Of a DNA stretch of 64,000 nt, positions 34,616 to 43,297 are shown one piece after another. The DNA is taken from assembly GCA_963849695.1 (NCBI GenBank), contig CAWKIT010000006.1:16868-80867 (forward strand), written 5' to 3'. The DNA comes from DASSUW01 sp963849695. Lineage in GTDB: Bacteria; Actinomycetota; Thermoleophilia; Solirubrobacterales; Solirubrobacteraceae. The notes beneath the pieces were generated by a model. That model was not told the origin of the DNA, did no database searches, and was given only the letters and a program-made list of their open reading frames with translations. Within the stretch, counting starts at the first letter, position 1; each line of letters begins with the position of its first letter. Both the position numbers and the translations under genes were made by a program.

Positions 34616-35529
34616 ACGGCCTCGGAGATCTCGTGATCGAGACGCGGGCGTTGACGAAGCGCTACGGCGACGCGATCGTCGCGGTCGACCACCTGGACCT
34701 GGGCGTGCGCCGCGGTCAGGTGTACGGCTTCCTCGGCCCCAACGGCGCCGGCAAGACGACCACGCTGCGGATGCTGCTCGGCCTCGTGCGACCCACGTCG
34801 GGGCAAGCGGTCGTGCTGGGCGCCGCGCCCGGCGCCGCCGACGGGCTGGCCCGCATCGGGGCGATGGTCGAGGCCCCGGCGCTGTATCCGTACCTGTCGG
34901 GGCGCGACAATCTGCGCGTGCTCGCGCGCCACGCCGGCGTGCGAGAGGATCGCGTCGAGGCGGTCCTCGACGAGGTCAGGCTCACCGATCGCGCGTCCGA
35001 TCGCTCGCGGACGTACTCGCTCGGCATGAAGCAGCGCCTCGGCGTCGCGGCCGCGCTGCTGAAGGACCCGGAGCTGCTGATCCTCGACGAGCCGACCAAC
35101 GGGCTCGATCCCGCCGGCATGGCCGAGATGCGCGACTTCATCCGCTCGCTCGGCAAGGGCGGGCGCACGGTCGTGCTCTCGAGCCACCTGATGAGCGAAG
35201 TCGAGCAGATCGCCGACAGGGTCGGCGTGATCCGCGCCGGCGCGCTCGTCGCCGAGGGATCCGTCGCCGAGCTGCGCGGCCGCGCCCGCCTGAGAGTGCG
35301 CGCAGAGCCGCTGCCGGAGGCTGCCCGGCTGATCCGGGCGCTCCCGGATGTCGACGGGGTCACGAGCGTCGACGGCGTGCTCGACGTGACCGTCGACACC
35401 TCCCGTGCTTCGGCCGTCAATCGCCTGCTGGTGGAGGCCGGCATCGTGGTCTCGGAGCTCTACGCGCAGAAAGCCTCGCTCGAGGACGTCTTCCTCGAGC
35501 TGACGACGAGCGGAGGTGAGCCGTCATGA
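34612..35529 (+). CDS. ABC transporter ATP-binding protein
   Basis: 305 residues. Walker A GPNGAGKTTTLRM (about residue 41), signature YSLGMKQRLGVA, Walker B LLILDEPTNGLDPAGM, H-loop SSHLMSEVE. The C-terminal extension with ASLEDVFLELT is typical of ABC-2 drug/antibiotic or lipid exporters (CcmA/DrrA type). Translationally coupled at both ends (ATGA overlaps) with the DUF1772 gene and the permease. Confidence 0.93.
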   Translation: MNGLGDLVIETRALTKRYGDAIVAVDHLDLGVRRGQVYGFLGPNGAGKTTTLRMLLGLVRPTSGQAVVLGAAPGAADGLARIGAMVEAPALYPYLSGRDNLRVLARHAGVREDRVEAVLDEVRLTDRASDRSRTYSLGMKQRLGVAAALLKDPELLILDEPTNGLDPAGMAEMRDFIRSLGKGGRTVVLSSHLMSEVEQIADRVGVIRAGALVAEGSVAELRGRARLRVRAEPLPEAARLIRALPDVDGVTSVDGVLDVTVDTSRASAVNRLLVEAGIVVSELYAQKASLEDVFLELTTSGGEPS

Positions 35530-36350
35530 CCCGCAACGTGACCGCCGAGCTGCTGGTGCTGCGCAAGCGGGCCGCGACGTGGATCCTGCTCGGGATCTGG
35601 ACGTTCCTCGGGGTGTTCTTCGCGTACGTCATCCCGTACGCGCTCGATCCCGAGGACTCCCCGGGCGGGGTGGAGCAGTTCTTCCCCGAGTCGATCGCCG
35701 GGACCGTGATCGCGGGGTTCCCGTTCTTCGGCGGTGTCTTCGCGCTGATGCTCGGGGTGTTCGCGCTCGGCAGCGAGTACGGCTGGGACACTCTGAAGAC
35801 GCTGTTCACCCAGCGCCCCGGCAGGCTCCGGGTGCTGGCCGCCAAGCTGGCGGCGCTCGGCATCGTGCTGGTGGCGTTCGTGCTGGCGGTGTTCGCCGCC
35901 GGCGCGGTGGCCAGCTACGTCATCGCTGAGGTCGAGGGCGCGCCCGTCGGCTGGCCGTCCGCCTGGCTGCTGGTGCGCGCAATGGCGGCGGGCTGGCTGA
36001 TCTTGGCGGCATGGGCGGCGCTCGGCGTGCTGCTCGGCGTGCTCACGCGCGGGACCTCGCTCGCGATCGGCGTCGGCATCCTCTACGCGCTCGTCGTCGA
36101 GGGACTCCTGAGCGCGTTCGCCGACAGCGTGACCGTCCTCGAGCCGCTCACCAACGTCTTCCTGCGCGCGAACGGATACTCGATCGCGACCGCGCTCGGA
36201 GCCTCGACGCAGGACATCGGGTCGAGCGGGCCGGGCTCCTTCAGCGGGCCGTTCGTCGGCAGCGTGCAGGCGCTCGCCGTGCTCACCGCCCTGGTCGCGG
36301 CCTTCGCCGCCCTCTCCGCGCTCCTGCTGCGACGCCGCGACATCGCGTGA
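35526..36350 (+). CDS. ABC-2-type permease
   Basis: 274 residues with six predicted membrane helices: TWILLGIWTFLGVFFAYVIP, GTVIAGFPFFGGVFALML, LGIVLVAFVLAVFAAGAVAS, GWLILAAWAALGVLLGV, SLAIGVGILYALVVEG and SVQALAVLTALVAAFAALSA. A polar loop carries LGSEYGWDTLKTLFTQRPGR, the coupling segment of ABC-2 permeases. It pairs with the preceding ATPase to form an exporter; the substrate is unknown. A strong hairpin lies about 60 bp downstream. Confidence 0.9.
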   Translation: MTRNVTAELLVLRKRAATWILLGIWTFLGVFFAYVIPYALDPEDSPGGVEQFFPESIAGTVIAGFPFFGGVFALMLGVFALGSEYGWDTLKTLFTQRPGRLRVLAAKLAALGIVLVAFVLAVFAAGAVASYVIAEVEGAPVGWPSAWLLVRAMAAGWLILAAWAALGVLLGVLTRGTSLAIGVGILYALVVEGLLSAFADSVTVLEPLTNVFLRANGYSIATALGASTQDIGSSGPGSFSGPFVGSVQALAVLTALVAAFAALSALLLRRRDIA

Positions 36351-36410
36351 CCAACCCAGTCTCACCGAACAAGGAGAAGCATCATGAGCAAGTCCCTAGC
36401 GGCGTGAAGT

Positions 36411-36445
36411 CAGACGGCCTCGGATTCGCGTTCCGGGGCCGTCTG
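36411..36445 (+). terminator. Hairpin CAGACGGCC...GGCCGTCTG after ABC operon
   Basis: Nine perfect base pairs with a 17-nt loop. Just before it, at 36384, a well-placed AAGGAG serves an ATG frame of only seven codons (MSKSLAA), which looks like the start of a lost gene. Confidence 0.5.
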
Positions 36446-36518
36446 CCGCGTTCCGCCTTCGCCTGTTCACCCTTATGGACGAGCCGCGCAACGTCGCGGC
36501 CGCCGTCACCCAGCTCCA

Positions 36519-36671
36519 GACGAGTACGGCATCGGCGAGGTGGCTCTGGGGCTGCCGTCCGTGATCGGGCGGGCGGGATTCGAGCGGCAGCTTCTGCTGA
36601 CTTTGACCGAGGACGAGCAGCGAATGCTCCAGTGCTCGGCCGCGGTCCTCGACGAGGCCTACCGGTCGGTG
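36519..36671 (+). pseudogene. C-terminal remnant of lactate/malate dehydrogenase
   Basis: The frame reads DEYGIGEVALGLPSVIGR, then LTLTEDEQRMLQCSAAVLDE and AYRSV, the last 50 residues of an L-lactate dehydrogenase-type enzyme (substrate-domain helix and C-terminal helix). The NAD-binding domain and active site are absent, and the frame then runs antisense into the deacetylase gene without a stop. A decayed gene end, probably left by a deletion between the ABC operon and the catabolic operon. Confidence 0.65.
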
Positions 36672-36674
36672 ACC

Positions 36675-37400
36675 TCAGGAGGAGTCGCGATAGTCGCGGC
36701 ACGGCGCGCACTCGCCGCCGCTCGCCTTCACGCGCTTCAGCACATCGCGCAAGACCGCGAACCGCTCGTCGTCGTCGAGCAGGAACGGGTGGAAGAGCAG
36801 GATCCCCTCGCGCGCGGCCTCGATGGCGGCGCGCAGGCGCTCCGGCGGCTGCTCGTCGCGCGTACCGAGATAGCGCTCGCGGAGGCCGGCGAAGTGGGGC
36901 AGGTAGTACAGGGCGTCGGTCAGCGGCCAGCGGAACGGCAGGACGGCGAGGCCGTCGAGCGGCTCGGCGACGCCGGCCTCGGGCGACACGTACGTGAACC
37001 CGAGCTCGCGCAGGAGACCGGGAGTGGCGGGAGTCAGCTCGCCCCCCGGCGGCCGGAAGCCGACCGGCCGCAGCCCCAGCGCGTCCATCGCCTCGACGCC
37101 GCGCTCGAGCGACTCGCGCTCGGCGGCCGGGTCGAGGCCGGACCAGGGCTCGTGCTGCCAGCCGTGGTAGGCGACCTCGTGGCCGGCGGCGTCGAGCTCG
37201 CGCAGCGTGTCGGGGTACAGCTCGGTGTTGAGCCCTTCGACGAAGAACGTCGCCCGCAGCTCGAGCTCGCCGAGCAGCCCGAGGATCCGCGGCAGGGCGC
37301 GCGTGACCGAGAAGTGGCGCCCGAGCGGCCGGCCGGCCGGCCACTGGCCCCGCTCGAGCTCCGACACCTCGCCGAGGTTGTCGAACGTGACGCAGATCAC
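36675..37400 (-). CDS. Polysaccharide deacetylase-family hydrolase
   Basis: 241 residues from a GTG overlapping the FAH stop (GTGA). NodB-like barrel motifs: CVTFDN (metal Asp), ATFFVEG, VAYHGWQHEPW (His-x3-His), GFRPPGGELTPAT (Arg-Pro-Pro) and ILLFHPFLLDDD (His). No signal peptide, so it is cytoplasmic. Cytoplasmic NodB-like enzymes include allantoinase PuuE and other ring-opening amidases. Placed last in a catabolic operon, an amidase role on a small metabolite is more likely than work on a polysaccharide. Confidence 0.85.
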   Translation of the reverse strand: MICVTFDNLGEVSELERGQWPAGRPLGRHFSVTRALPRILGLLGELELRATFFVEGLNTELYPDTLRELDAAGHEVAYHGWQHEPWSGLDPAAERESLERGVEAMDALGLRPVGFRPPGGELTPATPGLLRELGFTYVSPEAGVAEPLDGLAVLPFRWPLTDALYYLPHFAGLRERYLGTRDEQPPERLRAAIEAAREGILLFHPFLLDDDERFAVLRDVLKRVKASGGECAPCRDYRDSS

Positions 37401-38212
37401 TCGGCGGCGACGGGGTTCTCGAGCCGCCCGACCTTCTCGATCTCCACCACCACGCGGTCGCCGTCCTCGAGCAGCACCTTCGGCTCGCGCCGGTAGCCGA
37501 CGCCCTCGGGGGTGCCGGTCAGCACGACGTCGCCGGGCGCAAGCGGGACCACCTCGGAGATCGTCGCGATCAGCGTCGGGATGTCGAAGATGAACCGGCT
37601 CGTGTTCGAGGCCTGCATGCGCTCGCCGTTGAGCTCGAGCGAGATGTCGAGCGCGTGCGGGTCGCCGACCTCGTCGGGCGTCACCAGGAACGGGCCGAGC
37701 GGGGTCGAGCGGGCCCATGCCTTGCCCACCAGCCACTGGTGCGTCCGGTACTGGTAGTCGCGCATCGAGACGTCGTTGGCGAGCGTGTAGCCGGCCACCG
37801 CGCCGAGGTCCGAGGAGCGGCGCACGTGCCGCCCGATCACGAATGCAAGCTCGGCCTCGAAGTCGACCGCCTCCGACTCGGGCGGCAGCACGATCGGCTC
37901 CCCCGCTCCGATCAGCGTCTCCGCGAACTTGGCGAACAGCACCGGGTAGTCGGGGACGTCGTAGATGCCCTCCTCGACGTGGGCCTTGTAGTTGAGCCCG
38001 ACGCACAGCACCTTGCCCGGGCTCGGGATCACCGGCCGCAGGGCGACCTCGGAGAGCGGCACGCGCTCGCCGCTCAGCGGCGGGTCGGCGAGCACCTCGG
38101 CCGGCGTGTCGCGCCCGAGCTCGGCGATGCCGTCGAGCGGGACCACGGCGTCGCCGTCGACGAGCGCGGCGAACCGCCGCTCGCCGGCCGCGCAGCTCGC
38201 GAAGCGGCTCAC
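37397..38212 (-). CDS. Fumarylacetoacetate hydrolase family protein
   Basis: 271 residues. LCVGLNYKAHVEEG, VLFAKFAETLIG, VDFEAELAFVIGRHVRR (metal-binding Glu pair), YTLANDVSMRDYQ, GKAWARSTPLGPFLV and the end VVLTGTPEGVGYRR. This is the FAH/HpcE-type C-C bond hydrolase or hydratase/decarboxylase used in aromatic catabolism. GTGA overlaps on both sides lock it between the dioxygenase and the deacetylase-like gene. Confidence 0.92.
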   Translation of the reverse strand: MSRFASCAAGERRFAALVDGDAVVPLDGIAELGRDTPAEVLADPPLSGERVPLSEVALRPVIPSPGKVLCVGLNYKAHVEEGIYDVPDYPVLFAKFAETLIGAGEPIVLPPESEAVDFEAELAFVIGRHVRRSSDLGAVAGYTLANDVSMRDYQYRTHQWLVGKAWARSTPLGPFLVTPDEVGDPHALDISLELNGERMQASNTSRFIFDIPTLIATISEVVPLAPGDVVLTGTPEGVGYRREPKVLLEDGDRVVVEIEKVGRLENPVAAE

Positions 38213-38985
38213 GCCGCCGGCCGCAGCGCGATGTCGAACCTGCAGGCCAGGTGGTCGCCCTCGGGCTCGACCGGGCGCACGAGCGCCTCCTTGACGGCGC
38301 CGATCGTGTCGTTGTCCAGGTAGGGGTCGCCGGGGAAGAAGACCTGCGTGATCAGTGTCTGGTGCCCGGGCGCGGTGACCTTCAAGTGGATGTGCGCCGG
38401 CCGCCACGGGTGCTGGCCGATCGCCTCCAGGTAGCGCCCCACGGGCCCGTCGGTCGGCACCGTGTAGGGCTTCGGGAGCATGGTCTCGAACTCGTACGAG
38501 CCGTCCGCCTCGGCGCGGATGCGGCCGCGGAAGTTGCCCTCCGGCTGACGCTCGTCCCAGACGTCGTAGCCGCCGGACGGGCCGGTCTGCCACACGTCGA
38601 CGACCACCTCGGGCAGCGGGTCGCCCGCGGTCGAGGTCACGGTCCCGCGCACGAAGAGGACGTCGTCGTCGGGCGAGATCCCCTCGTACTCCTCGTAGAT
38701 CTTGGTCCGGAACGGCGGCTCGGTGGTGTACATCGGGCCCTCGACGTCGCTCGCCGTGGCGCCGGACTCGTCGCCGCCGTGCGTGAGCGCGTCGATCAGC
38801 ACCGACGTGCGGGTGACGTCGGACAGCAGGACGAACTCGTCGGCGCGCCCGACCTCGGTCAGGAACGCGAGCACCGCGTGCCATTCCTGCTCGGTCACGC
38901 GGTGGCGCTCGAGCACCTCGTGGATCGCGGCCAGGGCGTCCGGCACCACCTCCGCCAGCCGCTCGCTGTCTACTTGAACGCTCAC
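38209..38985 (-). CDS. Intradiol ring-cleavage dioxygenase (hydroxyquinol/catechol type)
   Basis: 258 residues. The N-terminal helical domain (VLERHRVTEQEWHAVLAFL) is the dimerisation linker of catechol/hydroxyquinol 1,2-dioxygenases. The iron ligands fit Tyr in EGPMYTTEPP, Tyr in GPVGRYLEAIG and two His in RPAHIHLKV. VVVDVWQTGPSGGYD and RIRAEADGSYEFETMLPKPY are typical core strands. Non-haem Fe(III) enzyme that opens a catechol-like ring to a muconate. The start overlaps the amidohydrolase stop. Confidence 0.92.
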   Translation of the reverse strand: MSVQVDSERLAEVVPDALAAIHEVLERHRVTEQEWHAVLAFLTEVGRADEFVLLSDVTRTSVLIDALTHGGDESGATASDVEGPMYTTEPPFRTKIYEEYEGISPDDDVLFVRGTVTSTAGDPLPEVVVDVWQTGPSGGYDVWDERQPEGNFRGRIRAEADGSYEFETMLPKPYTVPTDGPVGRYLEAIGQHPWRPAHIHLKVTAPGHQTLITQVFFPGDPYLDNDTIGAVKEALVRPVEPEGDHLACRFDIALRPAA

Positions 38986-40413
38986 GACGTCTTCCCCCAC
39001 TCTGTGTACTGGTACGGGTTCTCGAGGATCGCACGCTCGGGGGTCTCGGGGTGCATGAACGCCGCCCAGGCGTCGCCGATCTCGCGCTGCGCGAACTCGA
39101 CGGTCTCCTCGACGGCCTGGCGGACGCGGGCGAGGTCGATCCCGACCAGCTTGCCCTCGTGCTTGACGACGTTGCCGTCGACGATCACGGTGTGCACGTC
39201 CGCCCGCTGGGCCTGGAACGCGACGTGGCCGTACGGGTGCAGCACCGGGAACATCACCGGCGAGTCGTCGTTCTTGACCAGCACGACGTCGGCCTTCTTG
39301 CCCTCTTCGAGGCTGCCGATCAGCGAGTCCATCCCGAGCGCCCGGCTGCCGCCGCGGGTCGCCCAGTCGACGACCTCCTCGGCGCGCAGGTGGTGGTTGG
39401 TCACGGTCTCCTGCTTGGCGTGCGCCTCGAGGTGCTCGCGCGAGCGGTCGGCGCCGAGCGTCGAGCGCATCGCGCAGAACAGGTCGCCGCTCCACCACAC
39501 GCTGGTGTCCATCGACAGCGAGACCGGGATGTCGTGCTTGCGCAGCTGCCAGGTCGGCGGGTAGCCCTGGCCGGCGCTCTGCTCGCTCTCGGTCGAGACC
39601 GACACCGAGCCGCCGCTCGCGGCGATGCGGTTGTAGGAGTCCTCGGTGAGGGTCGCGGCGTGGACGTAGATGTTCTCCGGCGTCATGAACCCGTGCTCGT
39701 GCATGAGCCGGATGCCGTCGTCGTTGGTCGCGCCCCACACGCCGGCGTGGGTGCTGACCGGCACGCCCAGCTCGCGCGCGACCTTGAACGCCTCCTGCTC
39801 GGGGAACTCCGGGTCGCCGGTGACGTCGAACGCCATCTGGAAGCCGAGCATGTCGTCGCGCGTGCCGAAGCGGCGCTCGACGAAGCTGCGGAAGTCGGCC
39901 GACGTCGACCACTCCCACGGGCCCTGCTGGAGGTTGCCGTAGGCGAGCACGAAGCGGCCGGGGACCGCCTCGCAGCGCGTCGACGGCGGCGTCGGCGTGG
40001 TCGACGGTCTGCAGCCCGTGCGACCAGTCGACGGTGGTGGTCACGCCCGCGTCGAGCGACTCGATCGCCGACAGCAGGTTGCCGGCGTGGACGTCCTGGG
40101 GACGGAAGATCTTCCCCCACTCCAGGTAGAAGAACACGAAGTACTGGGTCAGCGACCAGTCGGCGCCGTACCCGCGCAGCGCGGTCTGCCACATGTGCCG
40201 GTGCGTGTCGATCATCCCCGGCATCACGATGCCGTTCGAGGCGTCGATCTCGTACGCGGCGTCCGGCGCGTCCAATCCGGCCCCGACCGCGGCGATCTTG
40301 CCGCCGACCACGAGCACGTCCGCGTCGTGCAGGACCTCGTGGTCGTCGTTCATGGTCAGCACCGTGCCGCCGCGCAGCACGACCGGCCGGCCGGGCTCGA
40401 TCTCGACGCTCAT
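38982..40413 (-). pseudogene. Amidohydrolase (8-oxoguanine/chlorohydrolase-like), one-base frameshift
   Basis: ATG with GAGAGGAGG upstream. N-terminal part: VLRGGTVLTMND, GMIDTHRHMWQT (metal His pair) and AGVTTTVDWSHG. It loses frame at about 39968, where removing one G joins VDALR directly to AVPGRFVLAYGNLQQG in the next frame. The rest keeps VSTHAGVWG (His), VSLSMDTSVW (Asp) and the C-terminal KKADVVLVKNDD. The span is 3n+1; repaired length is about 476 residues, normal for cytosine/8-oxoguanine deaminase or atrazine-chlorohydrolase relatives. The downstream genes are intact, so an assembly error is likely. Confidence 0.88.
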
Positions 40414-40480
40414 GTAGCTGGCCTCCTCTCCCGGGGACCCGGCCACCTTTCCAAGCGGAGGTGGCCGGGTCAAGCGGGAG

Positions 40481-41956
40481 TCAGGCGGCCTGCAGGTACT
40501 GCTCGTCGTCCTCGTCCGGCTCGAACTCGGCCGGGTGGACGACCTCGGCCGCGGGCGCGGTGCGCAGCACGGTGACGGCGATGACGAGCCCGACCGCGAC
40601 GGCGCCGGCGCCGACCAGGTAGGCCAGGTGATAGCCCGCGTTGAGCGCGGCGGCCGCCGGCTCACCGGAAGCGAGCTGAGCGTCGGTGCGGTCGGACGCG
40701 AGCGTGGCCAGCACGGCGAGCCCGAGCGCGCCGCCGACCTGCGCGGCGGTGTTGACGAGGCCCGAGGCCAGACCGGCGTCGCTCGGCGTGGCGCCCGACA
40801 TCGCGAGCGTCATCAGCGACGGGAAGCCGAGGCCGGCGCCGAGGCCGAGCAGCACCATCGGCGGCAGGATGTCGCGCACGTAGACGGCGTCGAGCGGCGT
40901 GCGCGCGAACAGGAGCAGGCCGGCGAGGATCAGGGCCATGCTCGCGACCAGCGTCGGCTTCGGGCCGTAGCGAAGGCTGACGCGCGGGGCGACGCGCAGG
41001 GACATCGCGCCCATCATCAGGGTCGTGGGCAGGAACGCGAGGCCGACCTCGAGCGCGTCGTAGCCGAGCAGCCGCTGCATGTAGAGCGCGCCGAGGAAGA
41101 ACATCCCGAACAGCCCGACCATGAGCAGCGCCTGGATCACGTTCGCGCCGGACACGTTGGCCGAGTGGAAGAGCCGGAGCGGCATCAGCGGGTTCGCGAT
41201 CCGCGACTGGCGCAGCAGGAAGGCGGCGAGCAGCGCGATCGCGACGGCGCCGAGGCCGAGCGTCTGCGCCGAGCCCCAGCCCTGCTGCTCGACCTCGAGG
41301 ATCGTGTAGACGAGCAGCATGAGGCCGCCGGTCAGCAACGCAGCGCCGGGCAGGTCGGCGCCCTTGGACAGCCCGAGGCCGGGCGAGTCGTCGACCAGCC
41401 GTCGCGCTGCCACGGCGGTGGCGACGCCGATCGGGATGTTCACGAAGAAGATCCAGTGCCAGTTGATCGCCTCGGTCAGGACGCCGCCGACGAGCAGGCC
41501 GATCGAGCCGCCGGCGACCGCCACGAAGGTGTAGACGCCGATCGCCTTCGCCTGCTCCCGCGCCTCCGGGAACATCGTGACGATCATGCCGAGCACCACC
41601 GCCGAGGTCAGCGCCCCGCCGGCGCCCTGCACGAAGCGCGCGCCGATCAGCATCCCCTGGCTCTGCGCGACGGCGCACGCCAGCGATGCCGCCGTGAACA
41701 CGGTGAGGCCGATCAGGAACACGCGCCGCTGGCCGATCAGGTCGCCCAGCCGCCCGGCGAGCAGCAGCAGCCCGCCGAACGCGATCAGGTAGGCGTTCAC
41801 GACCCACGCCAGGTTGCTCTGCGAGAAGCCCAGGTCGTCCTGCATCGACGGCAGCGCGACGTTCACGATCGTCGCGTCGAGGACGATCATGAGCACGCCC
41901 ACGCAGAGCACGTACAGCGCGAGCCACCGCTTGGTGTCGTTCGTCTGGAAAGTCAT
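40481..41956 (-). CDS. DHA2-family MFS transporter (14 TMS)
   Basis: 491 residues. MTFQTNDTKRW, then YVLCVGVLMIVLDATIVNVA, motif A GRLGDLIGQRRVFLIG and motif C region AGGSIGLLVGGVLTEAINWHW, as in EmrB/QacA drug:H+ antiporters. About 14 hydrophobic segments and an acidic tail (FEPDEDDEQ). It lies upstream of and parallel to the amidohydrolase (67 bp), so it may be the transporter of that catabolic operon. It is divergent from the Ser/Thr kinase. Confidence 0.92.
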   Translation of the reverse strand: MTFQTNDTKRWLALYVLCVGVLMIVLDATIVNVALPSMQDDLGFSQSNLAWVVNAYLIAFGGLLLLAGRLGDLIGQRRVFLIGLTVFTAASLACAVAQSQGMLIGARFVQGAGGALTSAVVLGMIVTMFPEAREQAKAIGVYTFVAVAGGSIGLLVGGVLTEAINWHWIFFVNIPIGVATAVAARRLVDDSPGLGLSKGADLPGAALLTGGLMLLVYTILEVEQQGWGSAQTLGLGAVAIALLAAFLLRQSRIANPLMPLRLFHSANVSGANVIQALLMVGLFGMFFLGALYMQRLLGYDALEVGLAFLPTTLMMGAMSLRVAPRVSLRYGPKPTLVASMALILAGLLLFARTPLDAVYVRDILPPMVLLGLGAGLGFPSLMTLAMSGATPSDAGLASGLVNTAAQVGGALGLAVLATLASDRTDAQLASGEPAAAALNAGYHLAYLVGAGAVAVGLVIAVTVLRTAPAAEVVHPAEFEPDEDDEQYLQAA

Positions 41957-42103
41957 GAACGGTCGATGGTGGCGGGCCGGGTGCCGACCCACCAGCGGGG
42001 GTTCCACCAGAGCCGAGGTTCGGAAGCCCGTACCGGCCCGCGGTGTCGAGATCCACACCAAGGGCGCTTGTCCGCACCCTCGGTGAGGGGTTACAAATGG
42101 GCC

Positions 42104-43297
42104 GTGGAGATCGGCTCCGTCATCGCAGGCCACCGGATCGAGCGGCTCGTGGGCCGCGGCGGCATGGGCGTCGTCTACGCCGCGGTGGACGTCGCGCTCG
42201 ACCGGCCCGTGGCGCTGAAGCTGATCGCGCCCGAGCTCGCCGCCGAGCCCGCGTTCCGGCAGAGGTTCATGGCCGAGTCGAAGATCGCCGCCTCGCTCGA
42301 TCACCCCAACGTCGTCCCGATCTTCCGCGCCGGCGAGGAGGAGGGGGTGCTGTTCCTGGCCATGCGCTTCGTCCCCGGGGACGACCTGCGGACCATGGTC
42401 GAGCGGGACGGTCCGCTCGAGCCCGAGCGCGCGGCGTCGGTGGTCTCCCAGGTGGCCGCCGCGCTCGCTGCCGCCCACGCCCGCGGCCTCGTGCACCGCG
42501 ACGTCAAGCCGGGGAACGTCCTCGTCACGGCCGATGACCACTGCTACCTGACCGACTTCGGCCTGGTCAAGGACCTCGCCGCCACGGCCGCCGCGACCAA
42601 CACGGGCCAGGTCCTGGGAACGCTCGACTACGTCGCCCCGGAGCGCATCCAGGGCGGCGAGACCGGCCCGTGGACCGACGTCTACGCGCTCGGCTGCGTG
42701 CTGTTCTTCGCGCTCACCGGCAGCGTCGTGTTCCCCGTCGAGGCGCCGGAGAGCAAGCTGTGGGCGCACGTCTCCGCGCCTCCCCCACCCGTCTCCGCCC
42801 TGCGTCCCTCGGTGCCGCCGGCCTTCGACGAGGTGATCGCGAGAGCACTGGCGAAGGATCCGCGCGAGCGCTACGACGGCGCGCCGGCGCTGGCGGGCGC
42901 GCTCGACGAGGCGCTGTCGGCCGGCCCGCCGTCCGCCCCGGGGGACCGGATCGCCGCGCTCGTGGCCGCGGCGCGCGCCCGCGAAGACGGCGATCGTCTC
43001 GCCCGCGCCGCCGACCGCGTCGCCGCGCAGGCGCAGGAGCTGGAGGAGCGGATCAGCGAGCTCGCGCCCGAGCGGATCGAGCGCGAGCTGGCCGACCTGC
43101 GCGGGCGGCACGTCGCCCGCAAGGCGGAGCTGGTCGACGCGCTCGCGCAGCAGCTCTCCTCGTCGCGCCGGGCGCGGGCGAGGCTCGACGCCTTCAACGC
43201 CGGCATCGACGCGGTGGTCGTCGAGCTCGAGACGGCGGACGACGTGGGGCCGGTCTGCGACCGGCTCGAGGCGATGGCCTCAGGGCGGGCGCCGTGA
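42104..43297 (+). CDS. Soluble eukaryotic-like Ser/Thr protein kinase with C-terminal coiled coil
   Basis: Complete kinase domain (about 7-270): GRGGMGVVY, ALKLI (ATP Lys), HRDVKPGNVLV, DFGLVK and APERIQGG. No membrane segment and no PASTA domain. The last 110 residues are charged and helical (RAADRVAAQAQELEERISEL, LVDALAQQLSSS), probably a coiled coil. The GTG start is fixed by homology (EIGSVIAGHRIERLVG). The stop overlaps the start of the FHA gene, which makes the FHA-HTH protein its likely phosphorylation partner. Confidence 0.9.
   Translation: MEIGSVIAGHRIERLVGRGGMGVVYAAVDVALDRPVALKLIAPELAAEPAFRQRFMAESKIAASLDHPNVVPIFRAGEEEGVLFLAMRFVPGDDLRTMVERDGPLEPERAASVVSQVAAALAAAHARGLVHRDVKPGNVLVTADDHCYLTDFGLVKDLAATAAATNTGQVLGTLDYVAPERIQGGETGPWTDVYALGCVLFFALTGSVVFPVEAPESKLWAHVSAPPPPVSALRPSVPPAFDEVIARALAKDPRERYDGAPALAGALDEALSAGPPSAPGDRIAALVAAARAREDGDRLARAADRVAAQAQELEERISELAPERIERELADLRGRHVARKAELVDALAQQLSSSRRARARLDAFNAGIDAVVVELETADDVGPVCDRLEAMASGRAP

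Noticed and set aside
40414..43111. Upstream extensions of the MFS and kinase frames into each other on opposite strands
   Set aside because: Homology of both proteins starts at 41956 and 42104; the extensions are antisense to known domains.
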